DNA of 35,120 nucleotides from Corallococcus exercitus (lineage in GTDB: Bacteria > Myxococcota > Myxococcia > Myxococcales > Myxococcaceae). The notes beneath the pieces were generated by a model. The model ran no database searches, was not told where the DNA came from, and saw only the letters and a program-made list of their open reading frames with translations. A program made the position numbers and the translations under genes. Below, in pieces: positions 1-8,312 of this stretch (positions are counted from its first letter, which is position 1; each line of letters begins with the position of its first letter). The stretch lies in NCBI RefSeq assembly GCF_003611585.1, contig NZ_RAVW01000038.1, positions 1 to 35,120 on the forward strand, given 5' to 3'.

Positions 1-591
1 CTGCCGCGCCGCGTGGCCCCCGCCACGCCCGGCCCGGAGGCCGTGACCGCCGCCGCCGCCGCGCTCACGCTGCTCCAGTCGCGCCTCAAGGGCCCCAGCT
101 GGAAGGTGACGCGGCTTTCGCGCAAGGCCCGTCAGGCGCTCCGCGCCCTGGGCGGCGTGGACCCCGCGGCGCACCCGGCCCTGGCCGCGCCCTTCGCCGC
201 GCTGATGGCGCACGTGGTGGGGCCCAAGGCGGAGGGCCGGCTGCCGGTGCGCCACGCGCTGGGGCTTTTGTCCCAGGTGGACGTGGCGGCCTTCCAGCGC
301 GCGGCGGAGATGTGGAAGGCGGCGCCCGCGGGCTCGGTGCCGCCGGGCGTGGCCGCGGCGCGGACGCTCGCCGACCCGGAGCTGGCGCTGCGCGTGACGG
401 CGCTCCTCACCGAGCGCCCGGACCTGCGCGACGGCTCCGAGGACGCGTGGACCAAGCGCTGGGCGACGCTCAAGCCGCACGTGGAGGCCCACCTGTCCGG
501 CGCGGGCCACTCGTTGTCCGCCTTCGTGGGCGGCGTGGACGCGGGCGGCGACGCGCACCTGTCGAAGCGGCTCGCCCGGCTGGGAGCGTGA
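1..591 (+). CDS. Unknown Ala-rich protein, 5' end probably outside the window
   Basis: I do not recognise this protein. The frame is open from the first base of the window. A GTG at 13 could be the start, but no Shine-Dalgarno can be judged, so I treat it as a 3' fragment of about 196 codons. It is rich in Ala, Leu and Arg, looks helical, and shows no signal peptide, membrane segment or catalytic motif in the visible part. Base use matches the host-type neighbours. It converges on the lipoprotein gene at 621-1463 with 29 bp between the stops. That it is coding is likely; its function is open. Confidence 0.6.
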   Translation: MPRRVAPATPGPEAVTAAAAALTLLQSRLKGPSWKVTRLSRKARQALRALGGVDPAAHPALAAPFAALMAHVVGPKAEGRLPVRHALGLLSQVDVAAFQRAAEMWKAAPAGSVPPGVAAARTLADPELALRVTALLTERPDLRDGSEDAWTKRWATLKPHVEAHLSGAGHSLSAFVGGVDAGGDAHLSKRLARLGA

Positions 592-612
592 CGCCGGACG
601 CCCGCGCGTCAC
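588..612. terminator. Hairpin between convergent genes
   Basis: A perfect 7-bp inverted repeat (GTGACGC at 588-594, GCGTCAC at 606-612) overlaps the stop codon of the first gene and lies just before the stop of the convergent lipoprotein gene. There is no T-run on either side, so it may be a weak bidirectional terminator or chance in GC-rich DNA. Confidence 0.3.
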
Positions 613-620
613 GCCCGGGC

Positions 621-1463
621 CTACGGTGTGCCTTCCGCCGCGCTGCCGCCCTCGGGCGCGGCAGGCTTCTGGAGGGTGGCGGCCGTGGGCTCGCGGTCCA
701 CCTCCTCCGCGGGGTAGGCCAGCGCCGCGTCCAGGTACTTCTTCGCCTGCACCCGCCGGCGGTCCGCCTTCGACAGCCCCTCCGGGCTCAGCAGCGAGGG
801 CTCCGCGTCGCCGGACTTCTCCACGACGTGGCCGTCACAGAAGAACCACTCGGTGCGCCCCTCCGGGGACAGCCGCGCGAAGTAGAGGTCCGGCTGGCCC
901 ACCTTGATGGGCTTCGGGCACCACGTCTCGCGCGCCGTCGCCTCACGCGCCGGGCCCTGCTCGCGCCACTGCTTCTGGGCCTCGCGCAGCGCCGTGGCCG
1001 CTTGAATCTGGGGCCCCAGCGCCATCAGGTCCCGCGCCTCCGTCAGCAGCGTCGCGCCGCGCTGGGCCAGGTCCGGGAACGCGCCCGTGCGCCGGAAGTC
1101 ACAGGCCTTCAGCGCCTGGAGGTTGGCTTCGTGCACCTTCAGCACCGGGGGCAGCGTGCGCAGCCCCTCCTCCAGAAGTGCCAGGTGCTTCAGGTGCTCC
1201 GGCCCCTTCGGGTCCAGCGCCTGGTCCGTCTCCTTGATGAAGCGCGCCAGCAGGCCGTTGACCGCGGTCAGCTCGTCCTGGAACCAGCGCGGCTCCGCGT
1301 CACAGGGGCTCGCCTTCGCCCCCGAGTAGTCCCGATACTCCGCGCGGGACATGCCCAGCGCGTAGTGCTGGACGGGAGGGGCCTGCTTCGCCGCGCAACC
1401 CCCGACCACCGCTCCCAGTCCCAGGAGCGCGATGCTTCGTGCCAGTGTCATCATCCGGGCCAT
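621..1463 (-). CDS. Putative lipoprotein, unknown function
   Basis: A 280-aa protein. The N-terminus is a lipoprotein-type signal: a short charged start, the hydrophobic stretch SIALLGLGAVVGG, then Cys-Ala-Ala. It should be exported and lipid-anchored. The mature part is mostly helical and charged, with scattered Cys residues (for example in SPCDAEPRW, KACDF and ETWCPK) and a short FFCDGHVV segment. The C-terminus is Pro/Ala/Glu-rich and probably disordered. I know no family for it. The start is chosen so that the signal peptide is intact; Met codons at 1454 and 1451 are equally possible, and none has a strong ribosome binding site. The next gene (1605, plus strand) is divergent, leaving 141 bp for both promoters. 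Confidence 0.75.
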   Translation of the reverse strand: MARMMTLARSIALLGLGAVVGGCAAKQAPPVQHYALGMSRAEYRDYSGAKASPCDAEPRWFQDELTAVNGLLARFIKETDQALDPKGPEHLKHLALLEEGLRTLPPVLKVHEANLQALKACDFRRTGAFPDLAQRGATLLTEARDLMALGPQIQAATALREAQKQWREQGPAREATARETWCPKPIKVGQPDLYFARLSPEGRTEWFFCDGHVVEKSGDAEPSLLSPEGLSKADRRRVQAKKYLDAALAYPAEEVDREPTAATLQKPAAPEGGSAAEGTP

Positions 1464-1604
1464 TCTGCCAGCCCTATGAGGGCAAACAACCGGCGTGGAC
1501 CCTCCTGGAAGGGGAGCGGCCGGGGGAGAAGTCGTGAGTGACAGGGTTGTGACAAAAGCGCCGCCGGGCTTTCCGGGAATGCGGTCCGGGGTACGAGGGG
1601 GGAC

Positions 1605-2801
1605 ATGAAGCCCCGGATGCTCCTCCTCATTGGCGTGCTGGCCGCGGCGCTGGGGGTGTTCTACCTGCTGGCGGCCCCGGAGGCGCCCCGCGCGCTGACG
1701 CCGGAGCCCGAGTCCGCCTCCGCGCCGCTGCCGTCCCGGCGGCGGGTGACGGACATCACGTTCCTCTACAGCACGGAGAAGCGGGCGTGGGTGGAGGCGG
1801 CGCTCGCGGACTTCCAGCGGACGCACCCGCACGTGCGGGTGACGCTGGTGGGGCAGGGTTCGCTGGAGGCGGCGCAGGCCATCCTGGAAGGGCGGGAGAA
1901 GCCCACGGTGTGGAGCCCGGCGGACAGCGCGGAGCTGCGCATGCTCGCGGCGGACTGGGCGACGGACGCCTCGCACGGGCCGCTGTTCGCCACGCAGGGC
2001 GACGCCGTGCCGCATCCGCTGGTGATTACGCCGCTGGTGTTCGTGGGCTGGCAGGACCGGATGGACGTGCTGCGCAAGGCGGACGGAGGCGCGGCCCTGT
2101 CGTGGAAGACGCTCCAGCGCGCGGTGGCGAGCGACAGGGGCTGGCCCGCGGTGGGCGGCCCACCGGAGTGGGGCTTCGTGAAGCTGGGCCACACGGACCC
2201 CACGAAGTCCAACTCCGGCCTGCAGGCGCTCCTGTCCGCGACGCTGGAGTACCTGGGCCGGCGCTCCAGCGTGAAGGAAGCGGACCTGCTGGACCCGGGC
2301 TATCAGGCGTGGCTCCAGGGACTGGAGCGGGGCGTGACGCGCTTCGAGCCGTCCACGGGCACGTTCATGACGGACCTGGTGCGCTACGGGCCGTCCCGCT
2401 ACGACCTGGCGCTGGTGTACGAGAGCCTGGCCATCGCGCAGCTGGGGAACGCGCAGGGGCGGTGGGGACCGCTGCGGGTGGACTATCCGCCGGTGACGCT
2501 GTGGAGCGACCACCCGGCGGCGGTGCTCCAGGCGGACTGGGTGACGCCCGAGCAGCGCGAGGCGGCGCTGGAGTGGGTGGCCTTCCTGCGCAGCCCGGCG
2601 GTGCAGGCCCGGGCGCTGGCGTTCGGCTTCCGGCCGGCGGACCCCTCCGTGCCGCTGAGGACGCCGGACGCGGACAACCCGTTCACGCGGCTGGCGGCGC
2701 AGGGCATCCGCGTGGACGTGCCGCCCGCGGCGGACGTGCCGGACGCGTCCGTGCTGCGCACGCTGCTGGAGCTGTGGACACGCATGGGCGTGGGGCGCTG
2801 A
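1605..2801 (+). CDS. Periplasmic substrate-binding protein (type 2 PBP fold)
   Basis: A 398-aa protein with an N-terminal membrane segment or uncleaved signal (MLLLIGVLAAALGVFYLLAA), then a Pro-rich linker and a bacterial extracellular solute-binding domain. The domain opens near residue 50 with the usual strand and a helix of the form W-x-E-A-A-L-A-D-F. Near residue 200 it has the G-H-T-D-P-T-K-S-N-S-G-L segment, which I recall from ABC-type binding proteins and related binding domains found beside von Willebrand A proteins. The ligand cannot be read from sequence. No permease or ATPase gene is adjacent, so it may be an orphan binding protein or a signalling component. A G-rich Shine-Dalgarno (GAGGGGGG) precedes the ATG. 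Confidence 0.85.
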   Translation: MKPRMLLLIGVLAAALGVFYLLAAPEAPRALTPEPESASAPLPSRRRVTDITFLYSTEKRAWVEAALADFQRTHPHVRVTLVGQGSLEAAQAILEGREKPTVWSPADSAELRMLAADWATDASHGPLFATQGDAVPHPLVITPLVFVGWQDRMDVLRKADGGAALSWKTLQRAVASDRGWPAVGGPPEWGFVKLGHTDPTKSNSGLQALLSATLEYLGRRSSVKEADLLDPGYQAWLQGLERGVTRFEPSTGTFMTDLVRYGPSRYDLALVYESLAIAQLGNAQGRWGPLRVDYPPVTLWSDHPAAVLQADWVTPEQREAALEWVAFLRSPAVQARALAFGFRPADPSVPLRTPDADNPFTRLAAQGIRVDVPPAADVPDASVLRTLLELWTRMGVGR

Positions 2802-2826
2802 GGGCTCGCGCTCCGCTGTCGCACGC

Positions 2827-2859
2827 GGGCAGACCTCCGCCCCGCTGTGCGGTCTGCCC
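2827..2859 (+). terminator. Rho-independent-type hairpin after the substrate-binding protein gene
   Basis: Perfect 9-bp arms GGGCAGACC (2827-2835) and GGTCTGCCC (2851-2859) lie 26 bp after the stop at 2801, followed by CTTCC rather than a clear T-run. The rest of the 302-bp gap up to 3104 shows no credible gene. It should hold the promoter of the next lipoprotein gene, but I could not pick out boxes. Confidence 0.55.
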
Positions 2860-3103
2860 CTTCCATGGGCCGTTTCGCCCCTTGCCAGCCCGCCGGGCCG
2901 GGCGGGGGCGTATGGCTTCCATGATGGGGGAGCCACGCAAGTCACGGCTTGGGAGCCGTTCGTTCATGGGGGACATCATGAGGATGCTGGGCCTGCTGTG
3001 GGTGGCAGTGAGGCTGGCCGCGTGCCGCTGTAGCGCGGCTTCCTCATGACATGGATGCGTCCGCCGGGCCGGCGGTGGACGCCTGTTGAACCGGGAGAAG
3101 CGT

Positions 3104-4543
3104 ATGTCATTGCGAATGGCTGGCAGGGCCCTGGGGCTGGTGTTGCTCGGCATGGGATTGAGTCACTGCAAGGGGGACCCGGACGTGGCGGATGCGGGCG
3201 TCGATGCGGGCGTGTCTCCCGTCCAGACGGTGGTGGAGAACGCGAAGTTGCTGCAGGTGGATGCCCGGCAGACCTTCCTCCTGTCCGTGAAGGGGGACGG
3301 CACCTACGCGCAGGCGCTGCCCACGGGAGAACCGTCGCGGATCGCCGCCCCGGCGGAGCAGGCCATCGTCGCGAGCGATGGCGGCGCGGTGGTGCTCTGG
3401 AGCCCCCAGGGGGAGGGGCAGGTCCGGACGCTGTGGCTGTGGCGGCCTGGGACGGAGGCGGCCATCCCCATGTCCACCCGGGCCTGGGACGTGGCCCATG
3501 ACCCGGGGATGTCCTTTGTCGCCTTCACTGAATTCGACCCGGTGTCGGGGGTGAACTCCGTGCGCGTCGCGCGCACGGACACCTGCACGCGGGAGGCGTG
3601 TCCGCTCTGGACCGCGCTCGAGCGCCCATCGCGGGGCCTCGTCCTCAAGGTGGGGGGGACGACGCTGCTCGCTTCGGAGGGCACCCAGGCGTGGCTCATC
3701 GACGTGCCGTCCAGCACCGTCACGGAGCTGGGCCCGACGGTGGCCTACCCGGCCTTCGCCACGGACGGCACCCGCTACGCCCTGTTCGACGCGGCGAACC
3801 ACGTCCAGGTGTTCGACACGGCCACGCGGACGCTCCAGTGGGAGCAGGTCTGGCGGGACGAGGCCACGCGCAAGGGCTGGCATGTCTCCAACGCCTTCAT
3901 GACGGACGTGGGGACCCTCATCCTGAACATCAAGGCGGACCTCACGCCGGAGACCGACTCCGTCGCCTGTGATGCGACGGGTTGCAGGGACCTCGAAGGG
4001 GGGCTCTGCCGGAACTGGGAGCGCAGCTCGGGGGTGGTGCTCTGTCTCATCGACCGATGGGTTACGCCGAATGAGTTCACCCGGGACGCGGCGTACCTGG
4101 ATGGCACGGCGCGCACGCTCGTCGGCACCGAGACCACCCGCCGTTCCTCGGTGTACCCCGCCTTCAGCGCGGACCTCCGGAATCAGGCCTGGACCGTGCG
4201 CGAGACCCGGGACGGCGCGAAGGTGGACACGCTGTGGTGGAAGACCCCGGATGCGACGCACCAGACGCCGCTGGAGGGACTGACCGACAGCACCTTGTTC
4301 GCGTTCACGCCAGGCGCCCGTCAGGTGCTGTTCGCCCGCACGCTCACGACCGCGGACGGCAAGCCCGAACACCGGTTGTCTCTCTGGGATGGGGAGGCCG
4401 TGTCCGACCTGGCGGTGCTGGAGGATGCGCCCTTCCTGAACCCCATCCCTCCCATGGTGCGTGACAACCCGCCCACGCTGTACCTGACCGTCACCCAGGG
4501 AGAGTACAGGCCCACCTCCGTCATCCGCGTGCCACTCCCGTAG
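3104..4543 (+). CDS. Putative lipoprotein with beta-propeller-like repeats
   Basis: A 479-aa protein beginning with a signal peptide (RMAGRALGLVLLGMGLSHC) whose Cys would be lipidated. The lipobox LSHC is slightly unusual because of His before Cys. An Asp/Ala/Gly/Val linker (DVADAGVDAGV) follows, as in many myxobacterial lipoproteins. The rest consists of repeating strands with motifs such as AVVLWSPQGEGQVRTLWLW, ATDGTRYALFDAANHVQVFD and FTPGARQVLFAR, resembling TolB/WD40-like propeller blades. It probably binds rather than catalyses. The ATG at 3104 is preferred over an in-frame TTG at 3086 because GGGAGAAG lies just upstream and it gives a compact signal peptide. Two Cys pairs near the middle (VACDATGC, GLCRNW) could form disulfides. 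Confidence 0.75.
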   Translation: MSLRMAGRALGLVLLGMGLSHCKGDPDVADAGVDAGVSPVQTVVENAKLLQVDARQTFLLSVKGDGTYAQALPTGEPSRIAAPAEQAIVASDGGAVVLWSPQGEGQVRTLWLWRPGTEAAIPMSTRAWDVAHDPGMSFVAFTEFDPVSGVNSVRVARTDTCTREACPLWTALERPSRGLVLKVGGTTLLASEGTQAWLIDVPSSTVTELGPTVAYPAFATDGTRYALFDAANHVQVFDTATRTLQWEQVWRDEATRKGWHVSNAFMTDVGTLILNIKADLTPETDSVACDATGCRDLEGGLCRNWERSSGVVLCLIDRWVTPNEFTRDAAYLDGTARTLVGTETTRRSSVYPAFSADLRNQAWTVRETRDGAKVDTLWWKTPDATHQTPLEGLTDSTLFAFTPGARQVLFARTLTTADGKPEHRLSLWDGEAVSDLAVLEDAPFLNPIPPMVRDNPPTLYLTVTQGEYRPTSVIRVPLP

Positions 4544-4580
4544 GAGCGTCGAAGGGGCTCCCGGCCAACGCCGCGCGGGT

Positions 4581-4871
4581 CTACCGCGCCCGCGCGGCCT
4601 CGGCCAAAAGCTCCGCGACGCGCAGCGCCCAGGCCTCCGCGGAGTCCAGCTCCGAGCGGGCGTCGGCGTAGCGGTCGAACGACGCCTCCGAACCGTCCCG
4701 CGCGAAGAGGGCTTCGTTGAAGTCCTTCTGCGCCGTGGTGAGCCACTGGCTCGCGCGCATGCGCAGCCAGTTCGCCACCTGCGGCGTGGGCTCGACCTGG
4801 TTCAGGTCCAGCGCCGAGGGGTGCATCTCCGCCGACTCTCCATCCTTCTCAAACTCTGGCATCTCGTTCAT
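4581..4871 (-). CDS. Small acidic protein of unknown function
   Basis: A protein of about 96 aa with start MNEMPEFEKDGES. It has no signal or membrane segment. The body is predicted helical (NWLRMRASQWLTTAQKDFNEALFAR, then SELDSAEAWALRVAELLAEAARA) and could be a helical hairpin or a partner-binding protein. The start is uncertain: in-frame ATGs at 4889 and 4862 and a GTG at 4907 are alternatives, and none has a good ribosome binding site. It converges with the lipoprotein gene ending at 4543. I do not recognise a family. Confidence 0.55.
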   Translation of the reverse strand: MNEMPEFEKDGESAEMHPSALDLNQVEPTPQVANWLRMRASQWLTTAQKDFNEALFARDGSEASFDRYADARSELDSAEAWALRVAELLAEAARAR

Positions 4872-4980
4872 GGACCGGATGGTTGGCATGCACCCAAGAG
4901 CAGGCACCCGGCCCGCATGGACGAGACAAACGTCGATGGTGAGCAGTTGATCGCGCTGAAATCTTCGCTGCTTGACGGAA

Positions 4981-5004
4981 CGTCAGACTGACGGGCTGCG
5001 TCAG
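4981..5004 (-). terminator. Hairpin cluster at the end of the aldo-keto reductase gene
   Basis: CTGACG (4988-4993) pairs with CGTCAG (4999-5004) over a 5-nt loop, and a second CGTCAG copy at 4981-4986 can pair with the same CTGACG. The structure overlaps the stop codon at 5001-5003. It is small and has no T-run, so it is only a possible terminator. Confidence 0.3.
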
Positions 5005-5882
5005 ATGACGCCCTCCCACCCGGCGTCATGGCGGCGGAAGGCGTCCCGGATGGCCTGAAAGGTGGCCTCGGGGAGGGGGCCCTGCTCCAGGGTGCGCGCG
5101 TTGGCGCGCAGGTTGTCCAGCCGCGTGGTGCCCACGATGCAGGTGGCGACGCCGGGCGCGAACGCGGTGAAGCGCAGCGCCAGCTCCGGCCAGTCCAGGC
5201 CGTCCGTCTGGAGGGCCATGCGCTGCATGCGGTCCCAGTACTCGCCCACGTCGTGCGCGTGGGGGCGTCCCGGGAAGCGCCACGGCGCGTTGGCCAGGGG
5301 CCGCTTGGCGATGACGCCCACGCCGCGCTCCCGGGCCTTCGCCACGCCGTGGTCCAGCGAGCGCTGGTCGAAGAGGTTCACGGACGTCTGCACCACCGCG
5401 AACGCGCCCGTCTCCAGCGCGGCGTCCAGCCCCGCGTTGTCGCCCGAGTACGCGGCGGCGCGCACCTTGCCCTCCTGCACCGCGCGGGTGAGCGCTTCCA
5501 CCAGCCCCGGGCGGTGGAGCACATCCGGCGGGCACGAGTGGAAGTGCAGCACGTCAATCACGTCGGTGCGCAGCCGCTGGAGGGCCAGGTCCACGCCGCG
5601 GGTGATGCACTCGGGCGTCCAGTCCTCCACGCCGGGCACGCCGTAGCCGCACTTGGTGGACAGCACGAACTCCCGGCGGCGCGCGCCGAGGAACCGGCCG
5701 ATTCTCTCCTCGGACACGCCATAGCTGGGCGCGGTGTCGATGAGGGTGATGCCCGCGTCCAGCACGCCGTTCAGGAGCGCTTCCGCGTCGGAGTCGCTCA
5801 GCGCCTCACTGCCCACGGGCCCCGCGCCGAAGCCGAGCGCGGACACCGTGAGGCCGCTGTTTCCCAGGGGACGTTGGATCAT
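5001..5882 (-). CDS. Aldo/keto reductase
   Basis: A 293-aa NAD(P)H-dependent oxidoreductase of the aldo/keto reductase superfamily (TIM barrel, cytoplasmic). The catalytic tetrad is visible: Asp49 and Tyr54 in LIDTAPSYG, Lys77 in LSTKCGYG, and His113 in VLHFHS. The N-terminal LGNSGLTVSALGFGAGPVG and the C-terminal GTTRLDNLRANA segment, which would contact the cofactor, are typical. The substrate cannot be assigned. The ATG at 5882 overlaps the TGA of the upstream carboxypeptidase gene as ATGA, so the two are almost surely co-transcribed and translationally coupled. This overlap fixes the start. Confidence 0.93.
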   Translation of the reverse strand: MIQRPLGNSGLTVSALGFGAGPVGSEALSDSDAEALLNGVLDAGITLIDTAPSYGVSEERIGRFLGARRREFVLSTKCGYGVPGVEDWTPECITRGVDLALQRLRTDVIDVLHFHSCPPDVLHRPGLVEALTRAVQEGKVRAAAYSGDNAGLDAALETGAFAVVQTSVNLFDQRSLDHGVAKARERGVGVIAKRPLANAPWRFPGRPHAHDVGEYWDRMQRMALQTDGLDWPELALRFTAFAPGVATCIVGTTRLDNLRANARTLEQGPLPEATFQAIRDAFRRHDAGWEGVI

Positions 5883-6724
5883 CGGGTGGGGCCCTCGCCA
5901 CGCGCGGCCAGGTCGATGAAGCCGCAGATCCAGATGAGGTTCACCGCGTCGCACGCGTCCTGCGACGTGGGCGTGGTGGTCTCCAGCGCGGCGGCATAGG
6001 GCACGCCCTGGCGCATGTACCAATCGGTGACGCTGCCGTCGTGGAAGAAGATGAGGCCGTTCTCGTCGGCGTAGGCGTTGTCATCCACCTTGCGGCTCTT
6101 CACCACGGTGGCGTGCGCGGCGGAGGCCTCCGTCAGCGGGCGGTAGGCGGCGGTGTCCCCGAAGGTGTACGCGTACGTGGCGACGCCGCCCAGGTAGTTG
6201 TCCTGGTGGATGTCGAGCGCCGCGTCCGGGGCGGGGAAGCGCGCCAGGTCGCTTCTCACCGCGCGCGTCTCCTTGGGACCGCCGTCGTACAGGGCCCAGC
6301 GGAGGATGGGCGGGTCGCCCACGAGCTCGCCGCGCCACTCGCCGGGGGCGATCTCGTAGCGCATGAAGTCGTTGTTGGGCTTCTCGCCGCTGCGGTTGTA
6401 GCGCGTGCCGTCCTCGAAGCCGGAAGGGTTGATGCAGGGGTAGACGCGCAGCCCCACGCCCTTCGACTTCGCGTACGCGACGATGTCCGGCAGGTGCTTC
6501 GCGAGGGTCAGCGGGCCGGCGGGTTCCTCGCCATGGAAGCCGGACGTGATGACGAGCCAGCGGTCGCCGGGGACGATGAGGCGGAAGAGGGGATAGTCGC
6601 GCCCCCCTTCGTGCACCTGTCCGTATTCGGAGAGTTCACCCAGGGAAGCGTGGGAGCGGATGCGTCGCGCGTAGTCGGTGTAATCCACCGACTGACCATA
6701 ACCGCGCGCGTCATCGCTGCCCAC
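5879..6724 (-). CDS. M14-family zinc carboxypeptidase-like protein
   Basis: A 281-aa cytoplasmic-looking protein without signal peptide. Zinc ligands of the M14 type are visible: His64 and Glu67 in FHGEEPAG and His173 in LDIHQD. The substrate-binding segment INPSGFEDGTRYNRSG matches the family's NP-G...TR-N pattern, and Glu248 in AALETTTP fits the catalytic glutamate. M14 enzymes remove C-terminal residues or, in the aspartoacylase branch, deacylate amino acids; the exact substrate is unknown. The start is a GTG at 6724, since no ATG lies in the first 120 codons before the conserved region, and no strong ribosome binding site is seen. The gene is coupled by ATGA to the aldo-keto reductase downstream, suggesting the two act on the same metabolite. 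Confidence 0.85.
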   Translation of the reverse strand: MGSDDARGYGQSVDYTDYARRIRSHASLGELSEYGQVHEGGRDYPLFRLIVPGDRWLVITSGFHGEEPAGPLTLAKHLPDIVAYAKSKGVGLRVYPCINPSGFEDGTRYNRSGEKPNNDFMRYEIAPGEWRGELVGDPPILRWALYDGGPKETRAVRSDLARFPAPDAALDIHQDNYLGGVATYAYTFGDTAAYRPLTEASAAHATVVKSRKVDDNAYADENGLIFFHDGSVTDWYMRQGVPYAAALETTTPTSQDACDAVNLIWICGFIDLAARGEGPTR

Positions 6725-6791
6725 GAAGGTTCACGGTGAGACACGGGATGTGTCATGCCGAGCGCACCGTGGCTGGACTGTCCGGGTGGGT

Positions 6792-7238
6792 CTACTTCGC
6801 GCCGGTGTGTTCGCGGATCTCGCTGGCCAGTTCCTGGCGCTGGGCCGGGGTGAGCGTGCGGTGGACCTCGAGCACGGCATCCACCGCCTTGTGCGCGAAG
6901 GCGCGCGCGGCGTCGATGCGCGCGTCCACCAGGGCGTGGAGCTTCGCGGCGTCGGGCGTATCGGACTCCAGCTGCGTGACGGCCTCGGCGCGCGCGGCCT
7001 GCTGGCCCTCCATGAGCGCCTGGCCTTCGTTGAGGAGGCGGTCCTTCACGGCGTGGATGGAGGTGCGCTGCGCTTCGGTGGCGTCCAGGTCATCCAGCGT
7101 GTCGTTGACCTTCCAGGTGACCATCTGGTGGATGCGCTCCGGGTCGGGCGTGCCGCGGTGATGGCGGCCCCAGCCGAAACCCGTGAGCAGGGTGACGGCG
7201 ACGACGGCGGTACCGGCGATGGCGAGCGTCTTCTTCAT
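6792..7238 (-). CDS. Spy/CpxP-like periplasmic protein
   Basis: A 148-aa protein with a signal peptide (MKKTLAIAGTAVVAVTLLTGFGWG) and a mature domain that is almost entirely helical. It has the LTPAQRQEL motif near the C-terminus typical of the Spy/CpxP/zinc-resistance-associated family, plus the matching earlier DATEAQRTSIHAV helix. Such proteins act as periplasmic chaperones or as sensors of metal or envelope stress. A GGAG Shine-Dalgarno about 8 nt upstream supports the start. It is divergent from the CPBP protease gene at 7391, with about 150 bp between. No two-component regulators are adjacent, so its regulation is unknown. Confidence 0.8.
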   Translation of the reverse strand: MKKTLAIAGTAVVAVTLLTGFGWGRHHRGTPDPERIHQMVTWKVNDTLDDLDATEAQRTSIHAVKDRLLNEGQALMEGQQAARAEAVTQLESDTPDAAKLHALVDARIDAARAFAHKAVDAVLEVHRTLTPAQRQELASEIREHTGAK

Positions 7239-7390
7239 GGCGTGTGGCTCCAGATGCGCGGGGTTGTCTTTCCCGCTGCTTGACTGAACCCAATATGGAA
7301 GGCGCCGGTTGCGGTGGTTTGAGCCGGGGGTGAAGAAGTGTGAAGGGCGGGCTTCATCGGCGTCACCGGGGAGAACTATCGTCGCGCGCC

Positions 7391-8305
7391 ATGGAATCCC
7401 ATTCAGTCCCTGTTGCGTCCGCGCCCGGGCCGCGCCCGCGTGTCTGGACGGTGTTCGTTGCGTTCGTGGTGATGTTCGGGCTGCTCGTCACCGGAAGCGT
7501 CATCGTGAACCACATCGCCACGGGCATCGAGGCGGCCAAGGCCGGCGTGGATCCGAGCGACAGCGTGGCCCAGGCGGCACTGGCGGAGAAGGTGGAGGCC
7601 CTGCCGTGGCCGACCGTCGCGCTGGTGATGATGGTCGGCACCGTGGCGCTGAGCCTCGCGCTGCTGGGCGGCCGGTTGTCCCCACAGCCCCTGCGCGAGC
7701 GGCTGCGCCTGACGGCTGGGGTACCGCTGCCGGCCTGGGCCTGGCTCACGGCGGCGGTGGGCTGCTTCGCGGTGGGCCAGTCCCTGGAGAGCCTGGCCGT
7801 GCTCACGGGGGCGTGGAGCTGGACCGGATCGTTGAAGGGGTTCGAGGCCGCGAGCCAGGGCCCGCTCGGGACCTTCGCGTTGCTGTTGTTCTTCGGCTCG
7901 CCGGTGGCGGGCACGGCGGAGGAGCTCTTCTTCCGGGGCTACGTGCAGACGCGGCTGGTGGAGCGCTGGGGTCCCAGGGCGGGCGTCGTGGGGGCCGCCA
8001 CGCTCTTCGGCCTGCTGCACCTGGATCCCATCCACGGCCCCATCACCCTGGTGGTGGCCCTCTTCCTGGGCTGGCTCGCGGTGCATACGGGCAGCGTGCG
8101 GCTGCCCATCTTCGTCCACGTCTTCAACAACGGGACGTCCTTCCTCCTGGCCCGCTACGCGCCACCCACGTCCGAGTACCCGGCCTCCGTGCACACGGCG
8201 TTGCTCTGCGTGAGCGCGCTCCTGGTGGTGGGCGCCGTGGTGCTGCTGCGGCGCATCCCCGAGGCCCCGAAGACAGAGGTACCCGCGATGCTCGCGGGCG
8301 CTTGA
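7391..8305 (+). CDS. CPBP-family intramembrane metalloprotease (copy 1)
   Basis: A 304-aa polytopic membrane protein of the CAAX protease/bacteriocin-processing (CPBP, Abi) family. All motifs are present: E177-E178-x3-R182 in AEELFFRG, Phe-x3-His210 in FGLLHLDP, and His243-x3-Asn247 in HVFNN. Hydrophobic stretches near residues 20-40, 74-93, 116-140, 160-175, 195-235 and 262-283 make about six to eight transmembrane helices. Members cleave membrane proteins or peptides; the substrate here is unknown. A close paralogue sits at 16708-17628. The ATG at 7391 is chosen by agreement with the paralogue, and an upstream frame start near 7340 lacks similarity. It converges with the beta-lactamase-fold gene, with 7 bp between the stops. 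Confidence 0.9.
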   Translation: MESHSVPVASAPGPRPRVWTVFVAFVVMFGLLVTGSVIVNHIATGIEAAKAGVDPSDSVAQAALAEKVEALPWPTVALVMMVGTVALSLALLGGRLSPQPLRERLRLTAGVPLPAWAWLTAAVGCFAVGQSLESLAVLTGAWSWTGSLKGFEAASQGPLGTFALLLFFGSPVAGTAEELFFRGYVQTRLVERWGPRAGVVGAATLFGLLHLDPIHGPITLVVALFLGWLAVHTGSVRLPIFVHVFNNGTSFLLARYAPPTSEYPASVHTALLCVSALLVVGAVVLLRRIPEAPKTEVPAMLAGA

Positions 8306-8312
8306 GCCTTCA

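Noticed and set aside
1464-2945. Upstream extension of the lipoprotein gene at 621-1463
   Set aside because: The extension is antisense to the substrate-binding protein gene and would bury a clear signal peptide inside the protein.
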